Positions 46,940 to 57,924 of a stretch of 64,000 bases of DNA are shown here, one piece after another (positions within the stretch are counted from its first letter, which is position 1; each line of letters begins with the position of its first letter). Source of the stretch: Panorpa germanica (Eukaryota; Arthropoda; Insecta; Mecoptera; Panorpidae); NCBI GenBank assembly GCA_963678705.1, contig OY783204.1, positions 3,730,701 to 3,794,700 of the forward strand. The letters run 5' to 3'. Both the position numbers and the translations under genes were made by a program. Below the pieces are notes generated by a model, which did not search any database, was not told the origin of the DNA, and was given only the letters and a program-made list of their open reading frames with translations.

Positions 46940-47110
46940 TAACAAAAAATAAATTAAAAAAGAAACCAAAAAAGAAAATAAAAAAGAAACCAAAAAAGAA
47001 AATAAAAAAGAAACCATAAAAGAAAATAAAAAAGAAATCAAAAAAAAAGATAAAAAAGGAATCAAAAAAGAAAATAAAAAAAAAGTTAAGAAAAGATGTA
47101 AAAAAATTAA
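46940..47110 (+). repeat. Polypurine tandem repeat (A/G-rich)
   Basis: Units such as AAAAAAGAAAATAAAAAAGA and AAACCAAAAAAGAAAATA repeat about six times with a period of 15-30 bp, giving a nearly pure purine strand. Phe-rich frames on the opposite strand are artefacts of this composition. Confidence 0.85.
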
Positions 47111-47709
47111 AAGGAAACAAAACAAAAAGTAGAAAGTTAGGAATTGAATAGAAAGAATAAAATTAAAAAAGAGAAGTAAAAAAGAAAATAAAAGAAAATT
47201 ATTAGGCATAAAAAATGAAGTAAATAAGAAACCTTTGTTTTGTCATTATGTTTACTTATTCTTAATGTAATAAAAATATTTATATTCTTTTAATACACAA
47301 ACTTGCCCTGTAACTTAGTTATTTTACATATCCATGACAGAATATTTAAAAATTGCCGTTTTTGTTTGTCTTATTGTAATTTGAATAAATGACAAGTTTA
47401 AATTGAGCGTTTACAACACTGCAGTAACTATAACCTGGAATTCAGGATAATAAACTATCTGCTGTTTTTCATCAAATTTATAATTAATTAATTATTATTT
47501 ATAACAGAGTGAATAATAATGTTGATATTTTTTATTTGATGCTACTTACTGTATTTCGTTCCATCTGGTAATCATAAACAAATTTGTTAGAATATGAAGT
47601 ACCTAATGACATGTCTGATTCGGACAGTTTACTTGTCCTTGTTGTCTACAATGTAGTGTTAAAGTTCTTTAACTACTTCGGCACATTTTAGGGTTTCTTT
47701 TTGTTGGAC

Positions 47710-49242
47710 AAGTATGTTCTCGATATTGTACGTTATTAGATTAAAATCTTCTTCGTTAGTTACTGACCTTAAGGGGATTTTTTACGATCGATCTTTTGTA
47801 AGACAAACATGTTCAATGTTTAGTGTTTTAGATAGTAGTCTTCTCTACACACTCAACTCATCTAAGATGGAATCTACCGTCTTATTCGATGGGGTTTGCA
47901 AACATATTCTGCTTGTATTTCTATCTTTACCATCCTTCTTTCTGCTCTTATTCTCGCGTAAAGCGTAGAATCGCTTAGTTCCGTCTTTTTTTCCACTAGT
48001 ACTATCGGTTATGCCCAAGGACTTGTTGAAGGCTCTATTATTCCATCTCGCAGAATTTGAACTTCCTCTTCTTGTCCCCAAGGTCTTCGTCGTGCCGGTT
48101 GTTTAATTGGCGTAGCATCTCCTACCTTTATTGGATGTTGAACCAAAGTCTATTCCCGATGAAAAAATGTCTTGGTTATCCTGCAGCACCATTTTCAGTT
48201 CATAAGATTCTTCTGGGGTTAAATTCAGACTTCCTACTTGTAAAATTTTAGCTCTTGGAAAAATTGTGCAGTTTGTTGAGGACATCCAGTCGTAACCCAG
48301 AACATATTCTTCCTCTATTGGTGTTATGATAAATATAAAGTCTCGGATCATGTGGCCTAACCTGATTTTTAATTTAATTTTACCAGGAACGGGTGCCGTA
48401 TCTCCTGTTATTGCTCGGAATACTGTGGGAGCCGCTGGTGCAATGATCTGTTTCGTAAATTCTTGCTGTCGAATAAATTTTAATCCAACTAGTGATTGCG
48501 TAGCACCAGTATCAATCAGAAATTTGCATGGTCGGTCTTCGAAATATCCCATCACATTTGGTCCCCTATTTATTCCTCCTATTGTTCCGACTGTAGTAAT
48601 GTGAGGACTCTTGATCGGAACAGCAGGCAGGGTAGTCCTTGTTAGGCTGCCGATCCGTATTGTTCGCCGATGTCGAGGGTCGTCTTTCCGAACTTGTGCC
48701 TTTCACATTTGAGTTTCTTCCACTGTTGTAAGACCATCGCCGACCTCTTGTAATTCCTGGATTATAACGGTTCTTGTTTCGATCCTCGACGTCCGCCAAT
48801 CGCCTAAGCACATCGTCCATAGTAGGGGTAGTATGAGAGTGAGATGAAGTGACGGCTCCCTTTATACGTCTTACGTCAGGAATATGGCTGACGAAAGTGC
48901 AGCTTATTGCAGCTTGTCGCTTATTCACAAGTTGTGCCCAGTACAGAGGTGCAAGACTTTGTTCGCCATACTGTTGGTCTAACATTGCTTCAAGAGCCGT
49001 TTAGCTTCGCCGCTCGTCTGGGTTCATGTTTTGGAAAGCGATTAGGGCCGATGGGATCTTTGCAATTAATATTTCCGTTTTTCTCGAACCTTCTTCTTCA
49101 AAAAATCATTCTTGCAGCAAATACCAACTAAAAGTTTCTGGAAGTCTCTTCGAAAACGTTGTTTCAGACTTTCCCGTTTTTCTTCTTCTGGAATTCTCTC
49201 TGCAGCGGTCTCAACTGTAACTATCCCACTTCTGACACCAAA
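47710..49242 (-). pseudogene. Gypsy (Ty3)-type retrotransposon gag-protease-RT start
   Basis: The minus strand, 5' to 3', has: a primer-binding-like TGGTGTCAGAAGTGGGA at about 49222-49238 next to the LTR; gag tail 48566-48985 (LLDQQYGE-type start, Arg/Ser-rich end, degraded knuckle); protease 48103-48555 with LIDTGATQSLVG and later YVLGYDWMSSTN; then degraded RT entry at about 47845-48100 (GIIEPSTSPWA-like in mixed frames). Frames are broken several times downstream. No integrase is present. The order and spacing support a 5'-truncated or 3'-deleted gypsy element; the 3' LTR was not found. Confidence 0.7.
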
Positions 49243-49365
49243 TGTTACAATTTTACTGGCTGCGGCGTGTGCGCTTCTATGTATGTGGCGTATTACGTCT
49301 GCGAGTTGGGTTCGTATAATTACCTAGCCGAGTAATTATTTTTATTATTTTGTCATTTTGTAACA
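49243..49365 (-). mobile_element. Short LTR (123 bp) of the gypsy-type element
   Basis: Begins TGTTACAATTTTAC and ends CATTTTGTAACA, so the ends are inverted (TGTTACAA / TTGTAACA). It lies directly beside the primer-binding-like site, as expected for the 5' LTR of a minus-strand element. No second LTR was seen, so the length is inferred from the termini alone. Confidence 0.55.
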
Positions 49366-49449
49366 TTATTTTCTCGGTCATACATCCTTAAGTCGCTTTG
49401 GTTCTATTGAACTTCCTGTTGACCTCTACGCTTCTCTTTCGAAGAAGAG

Positions 49450-49776
49450 TTACACTAAAGAGTTTGTTCCTGACTTTGTTTTCGTTTTATTGTCACTTTC
49501 ACTAGCTTTTACTGGAGTCTCTGGCCCAAATAACTGTATCATCTTTTTTTGTAATCGTTTCTCTTTTTCTATTTTTTTAAATATTTTTTTGTCTTCTGTT
49601 CTTGTTAGCGTTTTAATACTTTTATTGGCTTTTACAACATTATTTGGTTCAGACAACTTGGTCTGTTCGGTAAAATTACAGTGTTCGTTACGGCGTACCT
49701 TTTCTCTTTCTGCAGGACGATCGGGTTGAAATAATTTGTACATCTGGGTAAAATAAGCTAATTCTTCATTCTTCAC
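49450..49776 (-). other. Unrecognised charged ORF (108 codons)
   Basis: Open from a minus-strand ATG at 49776 to the stop at 49450, Lys/Glu/Thr-rich, with FTQMYKLFQPDRPAEREKVR near the start and KKIFKKIEKEKRLQKKM in the middle. The second motif shares KKIFKKIE with the ORF at 262-552, which may be coincidence of Lys-rich sequence. No known domain. Confidence 0.25.
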
Positions 49777-49914
49777 TCTTGAATAATTTAGAATATATGT
49801 TCTTAAGTGGAGGGGGTGGGGTAGCTAGGGGTTCATACGCTTACTAGCGTCGGTGATAGATGATTAGGAGCTAGATATTCTTAAAAACATAAATTAATTG
49901 ATATAATTGGTAGG

Positions 49915-50045
49915 TTTACAGTGAAACGAATGAAAATAAATTTTAACAGACATTTATCTTATCGTATAATTATTTAAAAATAATATACCTATAAGGATGA
50001 AATTTAGTTTGTAGGTGATCAGTGAAGTATTAACTTTCTTTAATT
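49915..50045 (+). repeat. Isolated block related to the 18.7-19.6 kb tandem repeat
   Basis: Shares AGTGAAACGAATGAAAATAA, then TTTTAAC..ACATTTA, and GATGAAATTTAGT with later AGTATTAA, in the same order as at 19151-19235 and 18828-18870. Confidence 0.55.
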
Positions 50046-50324
50046 CTTTAATTAATTCAATTTTCTCAACCGAACAGCAAGGTTGAGAGCTATAGATAAA
50101 GTGATTTAAAATTGCAAGAGTGTGTTCAAACCTGAATATGAAACAAAGGAGCAAATCGAAATTATATTTAATAACAGAAAATATATAATAACATAAAAGA
50201 AATGAAAAAAAATAATCAAAAATAATACAATATTTCATTTAAACTAAAAGTACAAAAAATATATTACAATCAACCGCGATTGTGCTTTAACATAAACTCT
50301 CGGGTTGGAATTCCTTAGGAATTT

Positions 50325-51246
50325 CTAAGCTTCCTGCGCTTCTATTTTGTTTTCTCCTAATAATATTAAGTCATCCGCAAAAGCCAGCACTTTTACTTGT
50401 TTGCCATGTAAGTTGTAACCATTTGTTTTCTGTAACTCGTCAATTAGAGTGTCTAGTACCATATTGAACAATAACGGTGATAACGGGTCACCCTGCTTCA
50501 CGCCTTTCACTATATCTATTTTAATCGAAGTGTTTCCCAGATTTATGTTGGTATACGCACCGGTATACATATTTTCAATGGCTGCAATTATTAGGTCTGG
50601 GACGCCTTGGCTTTCAAATCTTCTTTTAATAATTGCACTGTGCGGAACGCTATCAAATGCCTTGGATATATCCAGTATTGATATCACCGCTCCGTTTGAT
50701 ACCTTGGCCTCTCGACATACTTCTTCGAATATAGTAATGTTATTCAATACTCCGTTTTCGGTAGTGAATCCCCTTTGCCTTGCATTTAGATTTATATAAA
50801 ATTTTAACATATCATGCACTGATACCGAGAACAACTTTGTCAATAGTGGCGCAATTGTTATCGGTCGCCAGTTGGTTTCCTTAGTTACATCAGTATCCTT
50901 TTTTAGCAGCAATATTGTTCGATTTGTAAGCCATAATTTAGGGTAAAGCCTTATTAGTGCCCCATAAGCTATTGTATAACTCTTTCACCCTTGATTGATT
51001 TAATATGCTGGGTTTTGTATCCTCACCGTGTTCTATCCCAGTTATAAAATATTCTGCCAGTTTTTTGGGACATTTGTGAAACAAGTTCTGTTCCCATGCA
51101 AATGTAAACTTCCACACGTTAGAATTACGTGCATGGCTACTATCATAGCCGGTCCTCCTCCTACGCTTTTTCGCCTCAGTTTGTACCACTCCGTTCTCGA
51201 CTGGAAGCAATAGCTTCTGTGCTAAGTTATCAACTTCATCTTGCAT
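50325..51246 (-). pseudogene. R2-superclade reverse transcriptase fragment
   Basis: Two minus-strand frames, 51246-50938 and 50912-50325, are separated by one break. The first has FTFAWEQNLFHKCPKKLAEY and a KELYNSLWG segment (pre-RT region). The second contains NWRPITIAPLLTKLF, then ISILDISKAFDSVPH (palm Asp), GVKQGDPLSPLLFN, and VLAFADDLILLGE (FADD catalytic pair). This block order is typical of R2/R4/NeSL-type RTs rather than Jockey. The thumb and the restriction-like endonuclease are missing. It may derive from the same family as the zinc-finger fragments at 34.7 and 39.0 kb, but there is no overlap to test this here. Confidence 0.75.
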
Positions 51247-51340
51247 GAAAGATAAAATGTACTAAATTAGTAAGTAAGTATATTTGAGTTTATTTAAAAT
51301 TTCTATAGCTGAAAGATAAAATGTACTAAATGAGTATGTG
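51246..51340 (+). repeat. Direct repeat of about 65 bp
   Basis: GAAAGATAAAATGTACTAAA at 51246 recurs at about 51311, with TTAGTA/GAGTA downstream; a similar TATTTGAGTTTATTTAAAAT block recurs near 51450. Confidence 0.7.
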
Positions 51341-51525
51341 CTTAAAAACTAATAAGAAAATAATTTTTTAAAAAGTTGAGTATTATTGGACTTACCTTGG
51401 TATAGAAGAAATAACTTCAGAAAATTTATTTGGAACATGTGGTTTCGTTAAATTATATTTGAGGTTATTTAAAATTTCTTTAGCTAAGCTAAGGTAACTA
51501 TTTCGTACGAGGTCTGAATACCGAA

Positions 51526-52130
51526 TTATTTTTTTATAAAATTACCGATTAGCATGACGATTTTCGCTAACATTAAAACATCATACACAGTATTATGAGC
51601 ACAGTCAGCAGAAATATTAAGCCATAAAGCTAGACTACTTAGAGTGCACTCTTCTTTTCCTCTACGTCCTGTCACTGATTTGATGAGAGTCAGAGTATCT
51701 GTGAAACCTATGACAACGGACCCAAAATCATCAATCATAGACATTTTTTTTATAGATGTTATGAGAATTGGTGCATCAAATTTACAGTTGTGAGCAACTA
51801 AAACAACGGAATGTTTTAGTTTGATAAGAAAGTTACTAAACGTATTCAAAGCTAATTTCAGTGGGATCGATGGAACTCTAGTGTCATTAAGGAATAATTC
51901 ATCTTTTTCATTGGTTAGTCCGTTACATTCAGAAGCCTGGGGTGATAGATACTCTTTGTATTGGATTAATATAAACAGAAAATCACATCTTGCATTGTGT
52001 TGCAATTTGTAAAATATCGAAATTTTTTAACAAACCAGATCTTTCCAAATCAAAAAACACCACAACAGAATTGGAAGTTGGTATTTCATCAACTGCTAAA
52101 ATGATCTCTTTCAACTTCTTGGATCAACCA
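51526..52130 (-). pseudogene. DEDD (DnaQ-like) 3'-5' exonuclease domain, frameshifted
   Basis: The minus strand reads SNSVVVFFDLERSG near 52070 (ExoI motif with D and E), then after a frame change near 51960 continues as a 159-codon frame with ASECNGLTNEKDELFLND, VLVAHNCKFDAPILI (ExoII HNxxFD) and CAHNTVYDVLMLAKI (ExoIII HNxxxD). It ends at 51526. All four acidic positions of the DEDD set can be seen but not in one frame. Family members act as nucleases on RNA or DNA. Here it is either a decayed gene or a multi-exon model I cannot complete. A C-terminal relative may be the fragment at 181-552. Confidence 0.65.
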
Positions 52131-52565
52131 CGCTGTAGGTTTTATTTGGCAATATTTTGATCTCGAATGTAGTCGATTTTGTAATCGCAATTTTTAGGCC
52201 TAAGTGGTTTAATGTCATGCATGCAATGTTAAATTGATGCTGTGCATCGTCGTAAGAAAGTGTATATGCCTTTGAATGATTTTAAGGCTTCGATGGTGGA
52301 GGGTTTAAAGTTTCTAGAAGGGGGTTTATTGTGTGGACTGCGTTGGGATCGGGATCTGGATTGAGATCTCCTCTGAGAAAGTTGTCAAAGGAAAAGTCGG
52401 AGAGGTGAGAGTTTCTAGATAAGGAGCGGTTATGGGAATTAGATCGGTTACGGTTGGGGATTGTCCGTTTCATGTTATGGTGACTGATTGGAAGCGATTT
52501 GTAGGTGGCATCAACGGGGTGATTATTGAGGAGTGAGTGGGGGGCGTAATAATAATACTCAAGGT

Positions 52566-52854
52566 TGACTTCTATAAGCTTTAATCAGATATATTTAGAC
52601 TATTAATATTTTGTTTTTGTATCATAATAATGAAAACTAATACTACTAGTTTTCATAATCATTACATTCTTCCAGCCTCTTTAGTGTTGTACGTAGTCTG
52701 TAATGAAACTCGTGAAGCGGTTTAGCAGAGACTGTTTTATTATTTCAAACTTAGGTTGACATATACAATGGCAGGTGGCGCTAGTGTTACAAATTATTTT
52801 TATACTACCATAGACTGTAGTCCGAATTGGAACAATGTTTAATTCAAAATAACA
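52566..52854 (-). mobile_element. 3' LTR of a copia-type element (left border approximate)
   Basis: On the minus strand a purine tract AAGTGGGGG ends right before TGTTATTTTGAATTAAACAT, the expected polypurine tract / LTR start, placing the LTR edge at 52854. The other edge is uncertain; TGACTTCTATAAGC at 52566 is the best TG...CA candidate. The 5' LTR lies outside the window. Confidence 0.45.
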
Positions 52855-52951
52855 CCCCCACTTATAAAAATAATATCTACATTAAAGTTACACAGTTTTA
52901 GAACAATACATAAAATTATATTTTACTATTTTCATAAACATATATTTATAC

Positions 52952-53366
52952 TTATTTTATTTGTGTCAACCCTATACCATTTATAAATTTATAATGTTTT
53001 ACATGACAAAGACTTTTGGTTAACACATCAGCTGGCATATCGTTAGTAGGCAAATAAGATATTTGTACCAAATTTTTAGTGACACATTCTCTAATGAAAT
53101 GATGCCGAACATCAATGTGTTTTGTTCTTCTATGGTATAAAGGATTAGATGCTAACTTTTGTGAACTTTGGTTATCACTTAATAAAGTAACTGGTACATT
53201 TTCAATTTTAGTTTTCATTATTTCACAAACAAGATTGTTTAAGTAAATTGCTTCCTTACATGCTTCTGACAGGGCCATGTACTCAGCCTCGGTGCTGGAC
53301 AAGGCAACTGTTTTTTGTTTCCTACACTCATATGATATTGCACATCCAGACATCTTAAAAACAAAA
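52952..53366 (-). pseudogene. Copia element RNase H, 3' part
   Basis: Reads VALSSTEAEYMALSEACKEA, then LLSDNQSSQKLASNPLYHRR, KHIDVRHHFIREC and TNDMPADVLTKSL, the standard C-terminus of copia pol. The frame was split from its upstream half (58724 onward) by the insertion of a BEL element after RSYTG; the target duplication CCCGT is inside the split codons. The frame ends with TLIQIK-type tail and a stop at 52952. Confidence 0.85.
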
Positions 53367-53371
53367 CCCGT

Positions 53372-53710
53372 TGTTTGGGTTTGGGTGTCTTTTTCTATGC
53401 AATTAAGTAAACACCCAATTTATAATATTGTATAAGTTTGCTGATGTTTCGTAATTAAAATCATTGGTAATTAACAACAATTAATTGTATTAATTTAATA
53501 TAATTAATTAAACCTTTATTGAAATAATACTAAGGCGACAAAATGAACATGCTTTATTAAGCTAATAAAAATGAATGAATAACTGAAAACAAATGATTCT
53601 AGTTAATGATTTTACAAATTTTAAGGTTACTAAGATAATAAATAAATTTGACAACAAAAGAAATTTATAAATATTTAATAGAAGGTAAATGTTTATTTGT
53701 TTCTTTAACA
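53372..53710 (-). repeat. 3' LTR of BEL element 1 (339 bp)
   Basis: Nearly identical to the matching parts of 58182-58718 over its full length, but without the internal duplication of that copy. Confidence 0.9.
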
Positions 53711-53935
53711 TACTCCCCCCGTTGATGTATCGGCAGGTGCATCAAGATTGTCTAAGGGTAGTAAGGCAATTTTTCTTACGGCTCTAGTAGTTTCACCATA
53801 TTGTGTTTTTAATACTGCTACTCGGGCTTGAGAATCTGTGCCTGGTAATAATTTTATTATTCGTCCTAATGCCCATTGGGTTGGTGGCATATTGTCTTCC
53901 TTAATTAGGACCAGAGATCCTATTTTAATGTCTGG
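53705..53935 (-). pseudogene. BEL element 1 integrase C-terminal tail (DUF5641-like)
   Basis: Reads PPTQWALGRIIKLLPGTDSQ and ARVAVLKTQYGETTRAVRKI, then LLPLDN. This is the conserved tail after BEL/Pao integrases. It overlaps the LTR edge by a few bases, with the stop at 53705. The stretch 53936-54261 holds further pieces in changing frames. Confidence 0.75.
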
Positions 53936-54261
53936 ACTAGTAGTTGTCTTCCATTAGCTTCTTTGTTGGCAGTGATTGATATAATCAGATGACCATCTTT
54001 TCCAGTAATGTTGGATACAATCTTGTATATGAGAGAATCGTTGCATTTTATTTAAATTAACTGGAGGTTGCGCTGCTGGTGTGATACTAGTAATGAGGCG
54101 ACCGATAATTAAGTATCCAGGGGTGATAGGATTTAATTAGTTAGGGTCAGAGGACATAGCATATAATGATCGGGAATTTAAGATTGCTTTTACTTTTGTC
54201 AAAAGAGTATATAAATCTTTATAAGAAAGATAACTGTTCATTAGAACTTTTTTTCAAATGA

Positions 54262-54510
54262 CTAAGTAGATTTTACATTCGTTTCCCACAGCCTACCAAA
54301 ATGTGGAGGTCTGAGTTGTATGAATTTCCAAGTAATGGATAATTCAGAAGCAGAAACTGCAAGTTTAGAAGTCTTTGACTCATTAGCAAGAAATTTTGCT
54401 AAAATATTGTTAGTTCCCACAAAGTTAGTTCCATTATCGGAGTATATAGTGTAAGGATTTCCACAGCGAAATATAAACCGATTAAGTGCTGCGAGGAAAC
54501 ATTGAGTCAA
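54262..54510 (-). pseudogene. BEL element 1 integrase core fragment
   Basis: Reads FLAALNRFIFRCGNPYTIYS followed by DNGTNFVG (catalytic Asp) and, later, ITWKFIQLRPPHFGRLWE, where intact elements have PPxSPHFGGLWE with the Glu. The zinc-binding and first Asp regions are missing upstream. Confidence 0.75.
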
Positions 54511-54653
54511 TTCCGTAACAAATTCAAAATGAATTGCTTTAGTAGTAAAGTATATATATAAAAAAAAAATGTAAGCTGCTTTAATGAAAGCTCCTTAAAA
54601 GTCCTTACCGATTTTTAAATATTATCGGACCGGCATAATTAATATTATATTAA

Positions 54654-57242
54654 TTAAGGTTTACATTTAAAAGGCCACAAATCCGAAGATTGTTTAAACC
54701 AGAAAAGGCATGACCAACACCATAAATAATTATTTATGACTTGGTTAGCAATTGTACCATGGGAAATATAATCAGCAGGGTTACTGTCTTTAGTTATGTG
54801 ACTCCATTGAAATGGGTCCATCATAATTGATTGTATTTCAGAGATACGATTAGCTATAAATACCTTTAAAGTATGTGGTGAAAGTTTTAACCAAGATAAT
54901 ACTATTGTCGAATCAGACCAAAGTATAACTTTATTAATCTTGATAGGTAGAATGCTTATTAATTTTTGAGTCATTTTACTCAATATTAAAACTGAGCATA
55001 ACTCTGAACAAGGAATGCTAAGTATTTTTAGTGGTGCAACCTTAGATATAGAATGTACTAACGATAATTGTGAATCGCTTCGAATGTTAAAAGATTTAAA
55101 ATATACGCAGGCGCCATAAGCCATTTCTGAGGCATCACAAAAATCGTGTAACTCTATATTTATGCAGTCTAAGATTATAACTTTCCTAAGTATTGAAAAG
55201 TTATTTAATTCTGGTAAATTTTGTATTAATGTTAACCAAAATTCAATCAAAATTTGTGGTAATTCATCATCCCAATTCAATTTATGTAACCATAATGTTT
55301 GAATCATAATTTTAAATGGAATGATGCAAGGTGATAGTAATCCTAATGGATTAAATATTTTGGAAATAAATAACAAAATATTGCGTTTAGCATATTTATT
55401 AGGTGGCTTTAAAGTATTATTATACTTAAAGGTGTCGGATTCAGAATCCCATTTTACCCCAAGGGTCTTGACATTTTCCGATTCATTAGAATCGATTATA
55501 AAATGTTTATCCGAGTTAGTACCTTTGATACCTGATAATAATATGTGTGAATTTGATATCCAATTTCTTAATTTAAAACCAGTGCTGTACAAAATTAGAT
55601 TATTTCTATGATAGCGTTCAGCAATTTGCTTCAGGTTTGGATTATTGAAATGTGGATATTCTAGTTTGATGTGTTTAGGAATCACAAAGTTTGAAATATT
55701 TATTTCAGAGTGTGGTATTTTATTAGTTATTTTGTCCATAACTAGACAATTAAACTGTGTAGTTAAAGAATGTATATTTACATTTATTTTAGAAGTGACA
55801 TTTGTAGATGCATTGCCAATTCCAGATATAACTACACTAGTATTCATTAAGTTATTACTTAATTTATGAGCTAGATGTTTAGTTATATAACTGGTTTGAC
55901 TTCCATTATCAAGTAATGCCCTTGCTATAACCGATTTACCTTTATCATCAATGTCTTCAACTAATGCTGTTGAATGCAAAGTTTGATTAGCATTTAGAGT
56001 TTGAGATGTGAAAGTATCACTAGAGGTGGGTGAAATAGCTAAATCATTTTGAGGTGGTTTAGAGGTCGAAGGAGATAAATGCAACAAAGTATGATGCATC
56101 TTTTCACATACATTACATGAGTATTTTGAAGTGCATTTTTTAGTAAGGTGACCTTTTCTCATACAGTTCAAACATAAATTATGTTTTCTGGCTTGTTTAA
56201 TACGTGAACTTACTGTCCAATTAGAAAATATCTTGCATTGGTGGACTGGGTGATTGCCATTACAAAAATAGCATTTATTATTCTGAGAAACTATTACAGA
56301 TTTCTGAGACTTGGGTTTCGCACTAACTTTTAAATATTCACGTTGCTCATCAATTTCATGGGCACGTTCCAACATGCTTGATAGAAGTGAATCAACAGTT
56401 AGAAAATCATTTTTAGAGCTTTGAGACAAATGCCATTGAGCTCTAGTAGAAGAATCTAACTTTTTGAAAATTAAAGCAGTAGTATATTTATCCCAACGTT
56501 TTTCAGATATATGAGGAATACTATTTTCCAAAGACTTTACATATTTTCTAATGAGGGATGCTGTGGTTCTCAAGTTATCACTAGATTCTAAATTTAAATT
56601 AGGGATATTTAAAAATGAATTAATGTGATGAGAAATTCTTTGATTTGTTCTGTCGTAAATTTCAAGCAAAAGTTCCCAGCATAAATTGTAGTTTTTGCCA
56701 TGAATTTCTTCGTGTAATATGTTATCAAGTGCTTCACCCTTTAAATAACTTCTAAGCAAATGAAGCTTTTTGAGATTAGAAAAATTAACTTGACTGTGAA
56801 TCAAGCTTATATAATTTGATTTAAAGGCATTCCAACTTGCAATATCACCGTAGAAAGTAGGTACAGAAGTATGAGGTTTTTCAATATGGTCATTAGTATG
56901 ATTGCATGAATTACTTTTATTTAGAGATGATTCCGGTTCAGGATCAGAAAGTATTTCATTTAATACGGACTCTATATCTACATATTTATTTAAAAGATCA
57001 GTACGTATATCATTTATTCTTTTTATTTCAGAATCGTTATCAATATTTAATTCCAGTAATGAAGTGCAAATTTCTTGTAATTCATCAAACAGAGGAAAAC
57101 ATATTCTTTTATAAGATCTTATTTTGTAAATATTATAAGTAGAAGGATCATTTACATTTATTTTATCAATTAATTTGATATGAATATCTAATGTAGATTT
57201 AATGGAAAGCAATTTAGCATTTAGTTTTCTTAATACTGCCAT
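54654..57242 (-). CDS. BEL element 1 gag-protease-RNase H fusion ORF (862 aa)
   Basis: Start chosen at ATG 57242 (MAVLRKLNAKL); an ATG 33 bp upstream adds a hydrophobic stretch that is not family-like. Numbering from the longer frame: gag (DUF1759-like) about 110-300 with VPTFYGDIASWNAF; knuckles CYFCNGNHPVHQC at about 335 and CLNCMRKGHLTKKC at about 368; retropepsin ARALLDNGSQTSYI with the catalytic Asp near 456. Then most of the RT is lost without breaking the frame (the jump from LKQIAERYHRNN to LILYSTGFKLRNW). It continues with the RT connection (FNPLGLLSPCIIPFKIMIQ) and RNase H (LHDFCDASEMAYGACVY and ILWSDSTIVLSWL). It ends at 54654 before integrase. It can make a Gag and perhaps a protease, but no reverse transcriptase. 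Confidence 0.85.
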   Translation of the reverse strand: MAVLRKLNAKLLSIKSTLDIHIKLIDKINVNDPSTYNIYKIRSYKRICFPLFDELQEICTSLLELNIDNDSEIKRINDIRTDLLNKYVDIESVLNEILSDPEPESSLNKSNSCNHTNDHIEKPHTSVPTFYGDIASWNAFKSNYISLIHSQVNFSNLKKLHLLRSYLKGEALDNILHEEIHGKNYNLCWELLLEIYDRTNQRISHHINSFLNIPNLNLESSDNLRTTASLIRKYVKSLENSIPHISEKRWDKYTTALIFKKLDSSTRAQWHLSQSSKNDFLTVDSLLSSMLERAHEIDEQREYLKVSAKPKSQKSVIVSQNNKCYFCNGNHPVHQCKIFSNWTVSSRIKQARKHNLCLNCMRKGHLTKKCTSKYSCNVCEKMHHTLLHLSPSTSKPPQNDLAISPTSSDTFTSQTLNANQTLHSTALVEDIDDKGKSVIARALLDNGSQTSYITKHLAHKLSNNLMNTSVVISGIGNASTNVTSKINVNIHSLTTQFNCLVMDKITNKIPHSEINISNFVIPKHIKLEYPHFNNPNLKQIAERYHRNNLILYSTGFKLRNWISNSHILLSGIKGTNSDKHFIIDSNESENVKTLGVKWDSESDTFKYNNTLKPPNKYAKRNILLFISKIFNPLGLLSPCIIPFKIMIQTLWLHKLNWDDELPQILIEFWLTLIQNLPELNNFSILRKVIILDCINIELHDFCDASEMAYGACVYFKSFNIRSDSQLSLVHSISKVAPLKILSIPCSELCSVLILSKMTQKLISILPIKINKVILWSDSTIVLSWLKLSPHTLKVFIANRISEIQSIMMDPFQWSHITKDSNPADYISHGTIANQVINNYLWCWSCLFWFKQSSDLWPFKCKP

Positions 57243-57289
57243 GATGATAATAAATATTATTGAATATTTAATCAAAACAGTAAATAAGT

Positions 57290-57690
57290 TATGTATATAC
57301 CTAACAACTTTGTGGGGTTGAGGTGTATTTAAATTTATGTAGATACCTATGAAATCAACTTTGTGGGGTTGAGGTATACATAGATTATAGTATATACCTA
57401 TAAAATCAACTCTATGAGGTTGAGGTATAAATGATTAAACATATACGTATGAAATCAACTTTCTGGGTTGACGTATATTTAAATTTATGTATATACCTAT
57501 GAAATCAACTCTATGAGGTTGAGGTATACATAAATTATAGTATATACCTATAAAATCAACTCTATGAGGTTGAGGTATAAATGATTAAACATATACGTAT
57601 GAAATCAACTCTATGACGTTGACGTATATTTAAATTTATGTATATACCTATGAATCAACTCTATGAGGTTGAGGTATAAGTGACCATTTC
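57290..57690 (-). repeat. 50-bp minisatellite in the BEL element 1 leader
   Basis: GTTGAGGT or GTTGACGT recurs at 57317, 57368, 57419, 57467, 57518, 57569, 57618 and 57668 (spacing 48-51 bp). Units alternate in a set of three, giving a higher-order period near 150 bp. It lies between the gag start and the 5' LTR. Confidence 0.9.
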
Positions 57691-57924
57691 TATGAGAACG
57701 AATGTAAAATATATAATTGAAAGCAATTATAAATAAGATGCAAATGGGGTTATTAATTATTTATCGGTAACATCAAAACTAGATCATATATGCAGTATTT
57801 TTATGCTCCAGATAATCAATTCCCAGCTATGTTGTAGTGTAATATGCAGAATTTCAATATTTTACCTCATAATCAATTTTCGAAGATGGTGTGGATTCAT
57901 TTTGTTCAATTCACAATAGCTGTT

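Noticed and set aside
46913..47209. Phe-rich minus-strand frames resembling membrane proteins
   Set aside because: Composition is dictated by the A/G-rich simple repeat; two frames look equally membrane-like.
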